A DNA stretch of 64,000 nucleotides from Hahellaceae bacterium (GCA_024234575.1 JACKOB010000007.1:124001-188000), one strand, 5' to 3'; numbered from the stretch's first letter, positions 10,026 through 19,361 are shown. Made by a program: numbers and translations. The notes: generated from the letters alone by a model not told the origin.

Positions 10026-10655
10026 ATGGCGAAAAAAGATAAACTCAGCATTGAAAAAATACTGAACCGTGTAAACAAAGAGTACGAAAAAACAGCAAAG
10101 CAAATCGATAAAATGGTTAAAGATGCTGCGGATCAAATAGACTCTTTGCAGCACCAAATTCAGGATCCGATCAAAAAACTACTCGAAGATGCAGAAAAAG
10201 TTCGCGAGCGCGAAGTGAAACGTTTTCATGAAGAGTTTGATCGCAGAGTAAAAGAGTTTACCGATCTGCAACAAAGTATTCTCGACAAGATTGGTATTCA
10301 AAAAGGTAAAACAGAAGCTAAGGCACAACAGCCTTCGGCAACCAAAAAAGCCACACCAAAGAAATCAGCTGCACCAAAAGCTGCTGCCAAAAAGACGCCA
10401 GCAAAAAAAGCCGCGACCGCAAAAACCTCAGCAGCACCTAAAGCAGCTGCAACCAAAAAAGCTGTCAAAGAGCCCAATTTGACAATGCTTTCAGGGGTAG
10501 GACCGGCAACAGCCAAACAAATGAATGCGGCAGGAATCACTTCTATCAAGCAAATTGCCGCACCAACCGCTGCAGAGAAAAAGATTCTCGAAGGCTTCGC
10601 AAAGATTAAAGGTAGTGAAGGCTGGGAAGAGCAGGCTAAAGTTTTACTTTCGTAA
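10026..10655 (+). CDS. Phasin-like protein with histone H1-like linker and helix-hairpin-helix tail
   Basis: The 209-residue product starts at ATG 10026, which has GGAG nine bases upstream. Residues 1-95 are predicted long amphipathic helix/coiled coil of the phasin type (KILNRVNKEYEKTAKQ and onward). Residues 100-150 are a Lys/Ala/Pro-rich linker of KKA/PKA repeats like histone H1 or the PhaF tail. The last 60 residues hold a helix-hairpin-helix-like unit (LSGVGPATAKQMNAAGI). PhaF-type phasins bind both polyhydroxyalkanoate granules and DNA; the HhH tail suggests nucleic-acid or protein binding here. It is followed directly by a strong terminator, so it is monocistronic. Confidence 0.7.
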   Translation: MAKKDKLSIEKILNRVNKEYEKTAKQIDKMVKDAADQIDSLQHQIQDPIKKLLEDAEKVREREVKRFHEEFDRRVKEFTDLQQSILDKIGIQKGKTEAKAQQPSATKKATPKKSAAPKAAAKKTPAKKAATAKTSAAPKAAATKKAVKEPNLTMLSGVGPATAKQMNAAGITSIKQIAAPTAAEKKILEGFAKIKGSEGWEEQAKVLLS

Positions 10656-10694
10656 GCAAGAGGCAAAATATTGCTTACGAGTTTAACCTTAAAG

Positions 10695-10719
10695 AAACCG
10701 CCGTTATGGCGGTTTTTTT
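10695..10719 (+). terminator. Rho-independent terminator after the phasin-like gene
   Basis: The stem AAACCGCC/GGCGGTTT closes a 5-base loop (GTTAT) and runs into a T tract. It lies 40 bases after the stop codon of the phasin-like gene. Confidence 0.9.
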
Positions 10720-11034
10720 GCCTGGTAAAATGTTACAGATGTCACACAAATACAAATGTGAAATATGCTTTGCAATTTGCATTGGGTAACTGCTTCGCTT
10801 AAAAATGTTAATGAAATGAAAAACACTGTTAAACGCTGCTGTTTTGGTTACAGATTGTTGCACAAATTACCATTTGTCACGGCAAACAACGCTTAGTTTA
10901 CAACGATTTCAACATCATTCTTTTATGATGGTAATAATGAAAGATATAGAAACTATTAGCGAAATTCTGGTTTTCGGTTTTGGTTTAAACTGTTAGTAAA
11001 ATATAACGACTACTAAACTGCGGGATACCCGTTT
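10720..11034. other. Intergenic region, 315 bp
   Basis: This AT-rich stretch separates the terminator from the GGDEF-EAL gene and presumably carries its promoter. A short imperfect hairpin (CATCATTC...ATGATG) occurs near 10911-10931. No convincing gene, RNA or operator was seen. Confidence 0.5.
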
Positions 11035-12936
11035 ATGCCTACAAAATCTAGTGATCTGTGCAAAGTGCTGTACATACCACTCTCGCTAATTATTGGGGCG
11101 TTATTTCTGTTGATGTTGCAAACCGAGGGCGCGGAGTTTGCAGCGACGTCCTATATTGCGCTTACCCTTTTCGCAACGTTGTCTGTCTTGAGCGTGATGC
11201 TGGCCAAATCCAATGCGAAACTGAAGAACACAATATTCAATCACGAAGAGACGCAATCAGCACTCTCTCAGCTATCGAGTGCGCTCACCTTCAGTGGTGC
11301 GAGCGTAATGATTACCAACTCAAAAGGTATCATTGAATACGTTAATCATAAGTTCGTTCAAGAAACGGGCTGGCAAGAACGCGATATTATCGGCCAGTCT
11401 ATTACGGTATTAAAGCCATCTGATCTTCCAGAATCTGAAATTCCTGTAACCACTCTTGGGCAAGAGTGCCTGCAAGGCGCTTGGGAGGGAGAGGTGTTAT
11501 GCCAGCGGAAAGATAAAAAGCAATATTGGGCAGCGGTTACTATCTCCCCAATCATCGGAAAACTTGGCAAACAAAATTATGTTATTTCAGGAATTGATAT
11601 TTCTGACCTGAAAGCCGTCAATAGACAAATGCAGAAGCTGGCTTTGTTTGACTCATTAACCGGTTTGGCCAATCGCCGTTTGTTTGTTGATCGGTTAACT
11701 CAGTCAATAGAAAATGCCAAGCGTCATAAAGATAAAACTGCCCTGCTATTTCTGGATCTTGATCAGTTTAAACGTATCAATGACACGTTGGGACACGATG
11801 CAGGTGACAGCTTGCTGCTAACAGTGGCTGATCGTTTAAAGTCGAGTGTCCGCTCGCAAGATACGGTCTCCAGATTAGGTGGTGATGAGTTTACGATTCT
11901 GCTTAACGATATTTCAGACACCAAATTTGTCACTAATATTGCCAAACAGATACTGCAAACTTTAAAAGAGCCAATATTATTGGGCAGGCATGAGGTTATC
12001 GTCTCTACCAGCATTGGTATTACGATCGCTCCTGATGACAGCGACGATGCCGATACATTAATGAAAAACGCTGATCTCGCACTTTATAAAGCCAAAGAGA
12101 AAGGGCGAGATGGCTACTGCTTTTTCACAGAAGAGTTAAATATCCGCGCCCTACGGTTACTTACCATTGAACAAGAGCTGCGTCATGCGCTGCAGTATGA
12201 TGAGTTTACCCTGCTCTTCCAGCCCCAGGTTCATATTAAAACCGGCGAAATCAAAAGCGTTGAAGCGTTGATTCGCTGGTTTCATCCGATTCGTGGCCAG
12301 GTCTCACCTGATGAGTTTATTTCAATTGCAGAAGAGACTGGGCAGATTGTAAAAATAGGTGACTGGGTTTTGCGTAATGCCTGTATTCACATAAAGTTAT
12401 TACAGCAATTGCTAGGAGTTAACCTACGGGTGGCAGTGAATCTTTCTGCACGTCAATTTAAAGACCCAAAGCTTGAACAAACCATCACAGAAACATTAGA
12501 GTCATCCGGTCTTTCGCCCGAGTGCCTCGAAATTGAAGTCACTGAAAGCATGCTGATGGATGATATTGACTCGGTTATTGAGCAATTAAACCGAATAAAA
12601 TCGACCGGAGTTACCATTACCATTGATGATTTTGGCTCTGGCTACTCGTCTCTGAGTTATCTTAAAAAGCTGCCGGTTGATATCCTTAAGGTAGATCGTG
12701 AGTTTGTTCGGGATATACCAGATGATTTAAATGATATGGAAATTACGTCTGCAGTTATTGCTGTCGCCCATAAGCTTAATCTCAAAGTTGTGGCAGAAGG
12801 CGTTGAAAATATTGATCAGCGAGACTTCCTTGTAATCAACAAGTGCGATTATGCTCAGGGTTTTTATTTTAGCAAACCACTTACATTTGAAGAGCTGTAC
12901 GACTATTTTGACCGCCAAATTAAATTAAGTGCTTAA
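11035..12936 (+). CDS. PAS-GGDEF-EAL c-di-GMP protein
   Basis: This 633-residue membrane protein has two N-terminal helices (about residues 10-60), a PAS domain with PAC-like tail (about 80-200), a GGDEF domain (about 205-365) and an EAL domain (about 380-630). The cyclase signature RLGGDEF is intact (GGDEF at 282-286). The EAL domain keeps Glu410 in VEALIRW, plus TIDDFGSG and LKVDREF. Both catalytic sites therefore look complete, which is a common arrangement where one domain dominates or both are switched by the sensor. It should adjust c-di-GMP, which in this setting may affect exopolysaccharide or motility. It appears to be transcribed alone. Confidence 0.92.
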   Translation: MPTKSSDLCKVLYIPLSLIIGALFLLMLQTEGAEFAATSYIALTLFATLSVLSVMLAKSNAKLKNTIFNHEETQSALSQLSSALTFSGASVMITNSKGIIEYVNHKFVQETGWQERDIIGQSITVLKPSDLPESEIPVTTLGQECLQGAWEGEVLCQRKDKKQYWAAVTISPIIGKLGKQNYVISGIDISDLKAVNRQMQKLALFDSLTGLANRRLFVDRLTQSIENAKRHKDKTALLFLDLDQFKRINDTLGHDAGDSLLLTVADRLKSSVRSQDTVSRLGGDEFTILLNDISDTKFVTNIAKQILQTLKEPILLGRHEVIVSTSIGITIAPDDSDDADTLMKNADLALYKAKEKGRDGYCFFTEELNIRALRLLTIEQELRHALQYDEFTLLFQPQVHIKTGEIKSVEALIRWFHPIRGQVSPDEFISIAEETGQIVKIGDWVLRNACIHIKLLQQLLGVNLRVAVNLSARQFKDPKLEQTITETLESSGLSPECLEIEVTESMLMDDIDSVIEQLNRIKSTGVTITIDDFGSGYSSLSYLKKLPVDILKVDREFVRDIPDDLNDMEITSAVIAVAHKLNLKVVAEGVENIDQRDFLVINKCDYAQGFYFSKPLTFEELYDYFDRQIKLSA

Positions 12937-13110
12937 TCGGCTAAACCATTGCTGGTCGCAGGCGCCACATCAGACAACCCACTGTTAAGTAAGATTAAAC
13001 GCTCGTTTTGTGATGAGTTTCCGCACATTTGTCCAACTACTGCCTGTTACATTCGGTAACATACCTTATAATATATTTACATTATCAGGTTGTAAGGATG
13101 GTTAAGGACG

Positions 13111-13761
13111 ATGTTTTACTTGGTTGCTATCGCACAAATAATTTTACTTTCACTTACATCTATATTGCTTATTCGATTATACAGACTTTCTCAGTCTGGC
13201 AAGCTCAACAAAGACAGCACTGCCGTTGCGATGGGCTTCACTGATATTCTCACAGACGTTTTGCCCCCTATCGTTGGTGGTAAACGAGAAGGTGTCAGAC
13301 CGAAAAAAGCTCACAACCAAACCTCAAACATTTCTCTTCCACAAAAAACTATCAATAGCAGTAATCGCATTGACGGGTTTGCGAAAGCACAGATCTTTGC
13401 GGGGCTGCAAATGCTTGATTTAAAGCAAAAAGGGGTCTGTTTAAAGAAGCATAAAAGTGACTGGCTGATACATTCAATTGTCGCTTATTTTCATGGGGCG
13501 GCAGCGCAAATCGTCCATTACTTCGATTGCAGTGATGAAGATCGCGAAGATATTTTAGCGTTTCTCATTACGCGAAACTTGAACCTGCCTTTTGACGAAG
13601 CTAGCAAACTTACCAGCCAGAAATATCTCTCTCTAGAAGAAGATTTTGACAATATTCTTGCCTCTGGAAAGGCTGCAGCGAAAATATGGTTGGAAAAGCG
13701 TTCTGTACCGGCGAAAAACAGCTTGTTTAGCAGCATCAATGAGTACGGCTTTATCATCTGA
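13111..13761 (+). CDS. Hypothetical membrane-anchored protein, 216 aa
   Basis: An ATG preceded by AAGGA opens a protein with one N-terminal hydrophobic helix (residues 3-26, VAIAQIILLSLTSILLI) and a soluble remainder. The soluble part has a basic linker (about 55-75) and a mostly helical C-terminal region (about 90-205). I do not recognise the family. The lone anchor suggests an inner-membrane protein with a cytoplasmic domain. It lies between the c-di-GMP protein and a convergent phasin gene. Confidence 0.6.
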   Translation: MFYLVAIAQIILLSLTSILLIRLYRLSQSGKLNKDSTAVAMGFTDILTDVLPPIVGGKREGVRPKKAHNQTSNISLPQKTINSSNRIDGFAKAQIFAGLQMLDLKQKGVCLKKHKSDWLIHSIVAYFHGAAAQIVHYFDCSDEDREDILAFLITRNLNLPFDEASKLTSQKYLSLEEDFDNILASGKAAAKIWLEKRSVPAKNSLFSSINEYGFII

Positions 13762-13767
13762 CTCGCA

Positions 13768-13795
13768 GGGCTAATCACGTTGTACGTGTTAGCCC
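13768..13795. other. Hairpin between convergent genes
   Basis: GGGCTAA and TTAGCCC arms enclose CACGT/ACGTG around a three-base loop, with a single bulged T at 13775. It starts 7 bases after the stop of the 216-aa gene and lies before the end of the convergent phasin gene. There is no T run on either side, so it may be a processing or weak termination structure. Confidence 0.5.
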
Positions 13796-13870
13796 CTCGC
13801 ATTTATATGACACAACTGCCCCGTTCAATTAATAATAGTACGGGGAAGGTATCGCTTGAAGAGAGTATCT

Positions 13871-14299
13871 CTATTTCTTCTCGAGCTTTTTAATTTTCTC
13901 GTTTAGCTTGTCGATTTTCTCGTTTAACTCTCGAACATCTGATTTCGATGGAAGACCAAGTCTGTTTATTGCACGAGATACGCGCTGATCAAAAACACTT
14001 TCTAGTTTATCCCATGTACCGGTGGCCTTTTCTTTCACCTCACCGACTGTTTCTTCGACCGCTTTAATGCGTTTTTCTACTACACCACGGGTTTTGTTCT
14101 CGATTTCCTCACCCTCTTTAACAAGCTTCTCGAAAATTTTCCCCGCGTCTTCTTCGGCTTTATTATAAGCACCTAATCCAGCCAGCCATATTTGTCGGGC
14201 GGATTCTTTGATTTTTTCAGACAAATGGGCACCGCTTTCAATGTTTTCCGCATCGCTGCGTTGTTCTGCTTTTTTATCCTGGTCATCATTATGTGCCAT
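13871..14299 (-). CDS. Phasin family protein (PHA granule-associated)
   Basis: The 142-residue product has the hallmarks of the poly(hydroxyalkanoate) granule-associated phasin family: SAREIWLAGLGAYNKAEE-like sequence (here ARQIWLAGLGAYNKAEEDAG), a long charged helical middle, and a leucine/lysine heptad C-terminus (LNEKIDKLNEKIKKLEKK) that should oligomerise as a coiled coil. Phasins coat PHA granules and can act as chaperones. The ATG follows AAGGA at good distance. No PHA synthase or depolymerase is in the window. Confidence 0.85.
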   Translation of the reverse strand: MAHNDDQDKKAEQRSDAENIESGAHLSEKIKESARQIWLAGLGAYNKAEEDAGKIFEKLVKEGEEIENKTRGVVEKRIKAVEETVGEVKEKATGTWDKLESVFDQRVSRAINRLGLPSKSDVRELNEKIDKLNEKIKKLEKK

Positions 14300-14533
14300 G
14301 AATTTTTGTCCTTGACTGAAAATAAAATCGATTCATTGATAAATTAATTAATTCGTTATAACGACATCGCTTAGCTCATCATTTAGATAGAGCGTCGATG
14401 TTCTAATCTATGCTAGGTTGCTAGTATAAATTAAATGTTCTGGCAAATGAATGACGATGCGGCTGGCTAGCGGTCTAAACTGCACGATTAGCGGGTTTTA
14501 CCAACGACTATTTAGATAAAGGCATGTATTACA

Positions 14534-15529
14534 TTGAATATTAATATCAACAATTTACGCCAGAGCCATCAATTGCCCTTTTTTATTATTGATCTGGCGA
14601 TGCTTGTGCTGGTGAGCATTAACCTTTTGTGGATTATTCTGGATTCCGTTTTTGGTATACAGCTGGTTAATCAGTTTATTTCCGACACTTTTCCGCAAGT
14701 GCATCAATTCTATACGCCTCTGCATGAAAATTTCATTCTTATTGATCTGGTTTTCGTCAGTATTTTTCTAACAGAATTCATGGCTCGCTGGATAATTTCA
14801 GTTAAGAATAAAGAGTTTGTAAGGTGGTATTTTTTCGCGTTTGTGCATTGGTACGATCTGCTAGGCTGCATTCCTGTCGGCCCCTACCGGGCGCTTCGGT
14901 TTCTGCGGCTGTTTTCCATTTGTTATCGGTTGCATAAGTATAAAATTGTTGATTTTAAAGAGCTGCCCGTATTTGGTTTTATCATTTTCTATTACAACGT
15001 TTTTTTAGAAGAGCTATCAGACCGCATAGTTGTTAATGTTTTAAGTGGTGCGCAGAAGGAGTTGGCCAAGGGTGCCCCCTTAACTGATGAAGTGGTTCAG
15101 AAAATCCTAATGCCACGAAAACAGTTGCTTGTGGACTGGTTTGCCGATCACATTGAAGAGAAAACAAAGCATATTATGCTGGATAAGCGCGACGATATTC
15201 GATCATATATTGAACAAGTTGTCTCGGATGCCGTAAGGCAAAATGAAGAAATAGGCAGGCTAAAATATGCGCCGATAATCGGCTCGACTATTGCCGCTTC
15301 GCTGAACGACACAATTACCGATGTGGTGTACAAAACTGTCGAAAACATTCTCATAGATTTGTCTAGCGAGGACAGCAAAGTTTTTATCGCCGATCTGGCG
15401 GAAATTATTTTAGCGCCTACGCACACACCTACTGTCACCGATGAAGATTTCAGGGTAATGGTAATTGAGATAATCGAGGCGGTGAAGACACAAGTGTCGA
15501 TCAAACGCTGGAAGAGCGAGCTATCGTAA
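14534..15529 (+). CDS. Voltage-sensor-like membrane protein without a visible pore
   Basis: The frame begins with TTG and encodes 331 residues. Four hydrophobic segments lie near 16-38, 66-88, 96-114 and 117-135. The fourth reads YRALRFLRLFSICYRLHKYK, with Arg119, Arg122 and Arg125 spaced every three residues, as in the S4 voltage sensor. Segment 2 carries Asp71, Glu81 and Arg85, and segment 3 carries Asp108, matching counter-charges of voltage-sensor domains. No S5-P-S6 pore or selectivity filter follows; instead there is a long soluble helical region (about 150-331). It resembles proteins annotated as ion transporters in gammaproteobacteria, but function is inferred. An ATG at residue 23 is inside segment 1 and unlikely. 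Confidence 0.6.
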   Translation: MNININNLRQSHQLPFFIIDLAMLVLVSINLLWIILDSVFGIQLVNQFISDTFPQVHQFYTPLHENFILIDLVFVSIFLTEFMARWIISVKNKEFVRWYFFAFVHWYDLLGCIPVGPYRALRFLRLFSICYRLHKYKIVDFKELPVFGFIIFYYNVFLEELSDRIVVNVLSGAQKELAKGAPLTDEVVQKILMPRKQLLVDWFADHIEEKTKHIMLDKRDDIRSYIEQVVSDAVRQNEEIGRLKYAPIIGSTIAASLNDTITDVVYKTVENILIDLSSEDSKVFIADLAEIILAPTHTPTVTDEDFRVMVIEIIEAVKTQVSIKRWKSELS

Positions 15530-15599
15530 TGACTGGCACCTCGGTTAAAAAATAAAACATTGTAATATTTCTGCTCGTTTACTGCGCTTCCTGCCTGTT

Positions 15600-15662
15600 C
15601 TGGTCTATAAATGTAAGGTAACGGCTTTCTAGAATAAGCAATGTGCGATATTTATAGACCAG
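15600..15662. repeat. 13-bp perfect inverted repeat ahead of the YiiX-like gene
   Basis: CTGGTCTATAAAT at 15600-15612 is perfectly inverted as ATTTATAGACCAG at 15650-15662, with 37 bases between. The right arm ends 27 bases before the ATG at 15690. It could form a stable leader hairpin or be a two-site operator. Confidence 0.7.
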
Positions 15663-15689
15663 CCCTCTGTCAACGTAAGAGTATTGCAG

Positions 15690-16550
15690 ATGATTTCCTT
15701 TAATATTCTTTCGAATTTTATCATCAAGTGGCTAAATCATGAGTTCCCGCTTCGCGCGGTGCCGATGAGTGATTTCTCACGGGTGCGCTTCGAAGTCAAA
15801 CCAGGAGACGTCGTCCTTGTTGAGGGGCGCACGCGCGTTAGCGAGGTGATAAAGGTTATAACGCAATCACGTTGGTCACATGCGGCGCTGTATATCGGGC
15901 GCTTACATGAGATAGAGCACCCGCTATCCAGAGAGCGTGTAAAGTCATTTTATGATGGTCAGCCTGATGTACAGTTGATTATTGAAAGTGAGCTGGGCTT
16001 AGGCACTATCGTTAGACCTCTAACTACTTATGACCGTGAACACTTGCGCATATGTCGCCCACGGGACCTGACCTATCAGGACTCGCAGAAGGTGATCAAT
16101 TATGCGGTGAGCCGATTAGGAAATAATTACGACGTAAGGCAGATCTTTGATTTGGCGCGGCTGCTTTTTCCATGGTGGATAATGCCCCGTCGTTGGCGCT
16201 CTTCGCTGTTTGCAAGACATGTAGGCAAGCCCACGAAAACAGTGTGCTCAACAATGATCGCCGAGGCATTTGCTTCCATTCAGTACCCTATTCTTCCGTT
16301 GGTGAAGCGTGCTGAAAAAAATGGAAATGAATATAGCTTTTATCGCCGCAACCCTAAACTGTGTACACCATCTGATTTCGACTACTCGCCGTATTTCGAC
16401 ATCATCAAGTATCCATTTTCCCATCACCAGAGCTCTCTGCCGCATTATCGCTCGATGCCATGGGCCAGCAACAGTGACCTATCACCGGATGAAGCCGAGA
16501 GCTACCTGGCAGAAAGTTCGTCGGCAGAACAAAACAAACAACTTCACTAA
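15690..16550 (+). CDS. YiiX/YebB-like permuted NlpC/P60 cysteine hydrolase
   Basis: ATG 15690 is chosen because AAGAG lies just upstream; a TTG two codons earlier is the alternative. The 286-residue protein has the block VKPGDVVLVEGRTRVSEVI then SRWSHAALYIG, where the histidine is the catalytic base, and later KTVCSTMIAEAF, which supplies the cysteine. That order (His before Cys) is the circular permutation typical of the YaeF/YiiX branch of NlpC/P60 enzymes. These hydrolases act on amide or ester bonds in lipids or peptides. There is no signal peptide. The physiological substrate is unknown. Confidence 0.8.
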   Translation: MISFNILSNFIIKWLNHEFPLRAVPMSDFSRVRFEVKPGDVVLVEGRTRVSEVIKVITQSRWSHAALYIGRLHEIEHPLSRERVKSFYDGQPDVQLIIESELGLGTIVRPLTTYDREHLRICRPRDLTYQDSQKVINYAVSRLGNNYDVRQIFDLARLLFPWWIMPRRWRSSLFARHVGKPTKTVCSTMIAEAFASIQYPILPLVKRAEKNGNEYSFYRRNPKLCTPSDFDYSPYFDIIKYPFSHHQSSLPHYRSMPWASNSDLSPDEAESYLAESSSAEQNKQLH

Positions 16551-16553
16551 AGG

Positions 16554-16596
16554 TAACTTAGTTTTAGATAACTTAGTTTTAGATAATTTGGTTTTG
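16554..16596. repeat. 15-bp tandem repeat
   Basis: The unit TAACTTAGTTTTAGA occurs twice perfectly (16554-16568, 16569-16583) and a third, diverged copy follows. It starts just after the stop of the YiiX-like gene and precedes modA by about 160 bases. Confidence 0.85.
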
Positions 16597-16756
16597 TTTT
16601 CCACTGTTGGCTTCTAATAACCTTTCCTGCTAAATACCGGTGCTTGCTCCTGCAGATCGGATACTGCACTATAATGCCGTTTAAAAATTCGTGAGTTATA
16701 GTCAGACACAGTCGGTAAAACGGACTAGACAGAAATTCATTACATAAGGGCTATAG

Positions 16757-17524
16757 ATGCGTGCGCTGCCTCTTGTTTTTTTATTATTGATTTCAGTTGG
16801 CTCCCCTGTATCGATTGCTGAAGAAATTATCCTTGCTGTCGCATCAAATTTTATGAAACCAATGCAATACCTGGCACAGGAATTCGAGAAGACAACGGAA
16901 CACAAAGTACGACTGGCGTTTGGTTCGTCGGGCAAGCTCTACGCACAAATCATTCATGGGGCACCCTATCATGCATTTTTTTCAGCGGATCAAACGAAAA
17001 TAGATGCCCTCGCAAAAGATGGATTGATCGTTCAATCCAGCAGATTTACCTATGCGGTTGGCCAGTTGGCACTCTGGTCTTCTAATTTGAATGGAAGTAT
17101 CAATGCTGTGGAACAACTTAAAACAGGTAATTTTACAAAGATGACGCTGGCAAACCCCAAGCTTGCACCTTACGGAGCTGCAGCGGTACAGGTGTTAGAA
17201 AATTTACATTTGCGAGAAAGCACCGCATCTAAATGGGTGCTGGGTGAGAATATCGCCCAAACCTACCAATTTGTTTACAGTCAAAACGCCGAATTAGGCT
17301 TTGTTGCACTTTCTCAGCTCGCCGCTGGTAATGCACTTAACAACACAACCGCCTGGCTGATTCCTGTCGAGCTTTATGAACCAATTAAACAAGATGCTGC
17401 GTTGTTAGCAAGTGGAAGAAATAACGCAGCTGCCAATGCATTTATCAAGTATATGCAAGAGAACCATACGCAAGCGGTAATCACTTCTTTTGGATATAAA
17501 ATGCAACACAACCAAGAACCTTAA
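16757..17524 (+). CDS. modA: Molybdate ABC transporter substrate-binding protein
   Basis: The 255-residue periplasmic protein has a signal peptide (MRALPLVFLLLISVGSPVSIA) and the typical ModA opening VAVASNFMKPMQ-like sequence (AVASNFMKPMQYLAQEFE), then FGSSGKLYAQIIHGAPYHAFFSAD, which provides the serine ligands for the oxyanion. It captures molybdate or tungstate and hands it to ModB. AAGGG precedes the ATG. It is the first gene of modABC, 15 bases before modB. Confidence 0.95.
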   Translation: MRALPLVFLLLISVGSPVSIAEEIILAVASNFMKPMQYLAQEFEKTTEHKVRLAFGSSGKLYAQIIHGAPYHAFFSADQTKIDALAKDGLIVQSSRFTYAVGQLALWSSNLNGSINAVEQLKTGNFTKMTLANPKLAPYGAAAVQVLENLHLRESTASKWVLGENIAQTYQFVYSQNAELGFVALSQLAAGNALNNTTAWLIPVELYEPIKQDAALLASGRNNAAANAFIKYMQENHTQAVITSFGYKMQHNQEP

Positions 17525-17539
17525 AGCATCAAGTCCACT

Positions 17540-18235
17540 ATGAATTTTTCAGATAGCGACATTGAAACGATCCTGCTGACACTGCGGCTAGCAACAACGG
17601 TCACCCTGTTATTAATGTTGATCGGGACGCCAATAGCCTGGTGGCTTGCCAGAACCAAATCCGCGTGGAAAGGCCCTGTCAGCGCCGTTGTAGCCTTACC
17701 TCTTGTACTCCCTCCTACCGTTTTAGGGTTTTATTTTTTGGTGGCAATGGGACCGCAGGGGGTTATTGGTGAGCTTACTCAAAGTCTTGGGTTTGGCACA
17801 CTTCCATTTACATTTACCGGTTTAGTGGTAGCGTCTGTATTTTATTCGATGCCGTTTGTGGTTCAGCCTATTCAAAATGCCTTTGAAGCGTTGGGAGACC
17901 GGCCGCTTGAGGTCGCAGCGACGTTAAGAGCAGGCCCCTGGGACACGTTTTTTAGCGTTATTGTTCCCATGGCGAAACCCGGTTTTATCACTGCGGCGGT
18001 GCTTGGTTTTGCGCATACCGTAGGTGAGTTCGGTATCGTGCTGATGGTTGGTGGAAACATTCCCGGAGAAACACGTGTGATGTCTGTGCAAATCTACGAT
18101 CACGTCGAAGTAATGGATTACGCACAAGCGCACATGCTCGCAGGAATGATGCTTTTGTTTTCGTTTTTAGTGCTATTAGGGCTCTATAGCCTGCGTCGTC
18201 GGCACAATATCTGGGGGCTCAAGCTTGAGCGATAG
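17540..18235 (+). CDS. modB: Molybdate ABC transporter permease
   Basis: The 231-residue inner-membrane protein has five to six hydrophobic helices and the ABC permease EAA loop (EALGDRPLEVAATLRAGPWDTFFSVIVPMAKPG, here split around residues 115-147) that contacts ModC. The sequence ALPLVLPPTVLGFY is characteristic of ModB. Its 3' end overlaps modC by 11 bases, indicating translational coupling. Confidence 0.95.
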   Translation: MNFSDSDIETILLTLRLATTVTLLLMLIGTPIAWWLARTKSAWKGPVSAVVALPLVLPPTVLGFYFLVAMGPQGVIGELTQSLGFGTLPFTFTGLVVASVFYSMPFVVQPIQNAFEALGDRPLEVAATLRAGPWDTFFSVIVPMAKPGFITAAVLGFAHTVGEFGIVLMVGGNIPGETRVMSVQIYDHVEVMDYAQAHMLAGMMLLFSFLVLLGLYSLRRRHNIWGLKLER

Positions 18236-19361
18236 AATTTTAGAGGCCCGCCTGAACCCTGACCAAGAGAAACCAGCGCCCATTCGGATCAAGCTGCGTC
18301 TGATAAGGCCCGACACACAAAAAAATGTGGGGTTTTCGCTGGATGTAGATGTAGTGATTCCAGGAAGTGGCGTGACGGCGATATTTGGACATTCTGGCTC
18401 TGGAAAAACCACTTTTCTCAGGTGTATCGCCGGATTAGAAAAAGCCAGCGGAATGCTCGATGTAAATGGCAGCATTTGGCAAAGCGGTAAAACCTTTCTC
18501 CCTGCTTATAAACGGCCCATTGGTTATGTTTTTCAGGAAGCCAGTTTGTTTGCACATTTGACCGCATCAGATAACCTGCAATACGCAATCAAACGTTCTG
18601 GTCTTCCCAAGAATAACCAAAACTTCAAAAATATTCTGCAGACATTGGGTATTGAAAACGTCTTGCAGCGTTATCCCCACGAACTATCCGGGGGTGAACG
18701 TCAGCGTGTTGCCATTGCCCGCGCTTTACTGATACAACCGCAACTTCTATTAATGGATGAACCTCTTGCATCCCTCGATATGGCGAGAAAACAGGAAATA
18801 CTACCCTACTTGGAAAACCTCTGTGCCACTTCATCGGTTCCTATTCTGTATGTCAGTCACTCAATTGATGAAGTGGTAAAACTGGCGGACCATGTTGTCG
18901 TACTTGATCAAGGTAAAGTTGCAGCAAGTGGCTCGGTTACCGATGTGTTTTCTCGTATTAATCCCACATTTCAGCCGGAAAGCGACCTTGGCGTCATTTT
19001 GGATGGAACGGTAATTGAGCGGGACACACGATGGCACCTCAGCCGCATCGCTTTTGATGGTGGTGACCTTTGGCTACGGGATACCGGTGACGAAATCAAT
19101 CGGCCTGTCAGGGTACGCGTGCTGGCACGGGATGTCAGTATTGCGCTCGATAACCATCATGACACCAGCATTCTCAACAAAATCCCTGTTAAGGTATGCG
19201 AAATCTTCACGACTGATGAAGGCACCATTACTATTGTTCGTCTTAATGCAGGCGAGTCTTACATCATCGCCCGGCTCACCGCAAAATCAGCCCATTATCT
19301 AAATCTAACGCCAGGAATGCCTGTGTGGGCACAGATTAAGTCGGTTGCACTCGTGCAATAA
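18225..19361 (+). CDS. modC: Molybdate ABC transporter ATPase
   Basis: The frame starts with TTG, inside the end of modB and behind a GGGGG-rich site, giving 378 residues. It has Walker A FGHSGSGKTT, the signature LSGGERQRVAIARAL, Walker B LLLMDEPLASLD and the switch histidine in YVSHS. The C-terminal third (about 290-378) is a molybdate-binding TOBE domain. It powers molybdate import with ModAB. A modE-type regulator is not nearby. Confidence 0.95.
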   Translation: MSDRILEARLNPDQEKPAPIRIKLRLIRPDTQKNVGFSLDVDVVIPGSGVTAIFGHSGSGKTTFLRCIAGLEKASGMLDVNGSIWQSGKTFLPAYKRPIGYVFQEASLFAHLTASDNLQYAIKRSGLPKNNQNFKNILQTLGIENVLQRYPHELSGGERQRVAIARALLIQPQLLLMDEPLASLDMARKQEILPYLENLCATSSVPILYVSHSIDEVVKLADHVVVLDQGKVAASGSVTDVFSRINPTFQPESDLGVILDGTVIERDTRWHLSRIAFDGGDLWLRDTGDEINRPVRVRVLARDVSIALDNHHDTSILNKIPVKVCEIFTTDEGTITIVRLNAGESYIIARLTAKSAHYLNLTPGMPVWAQIKSVALVQ

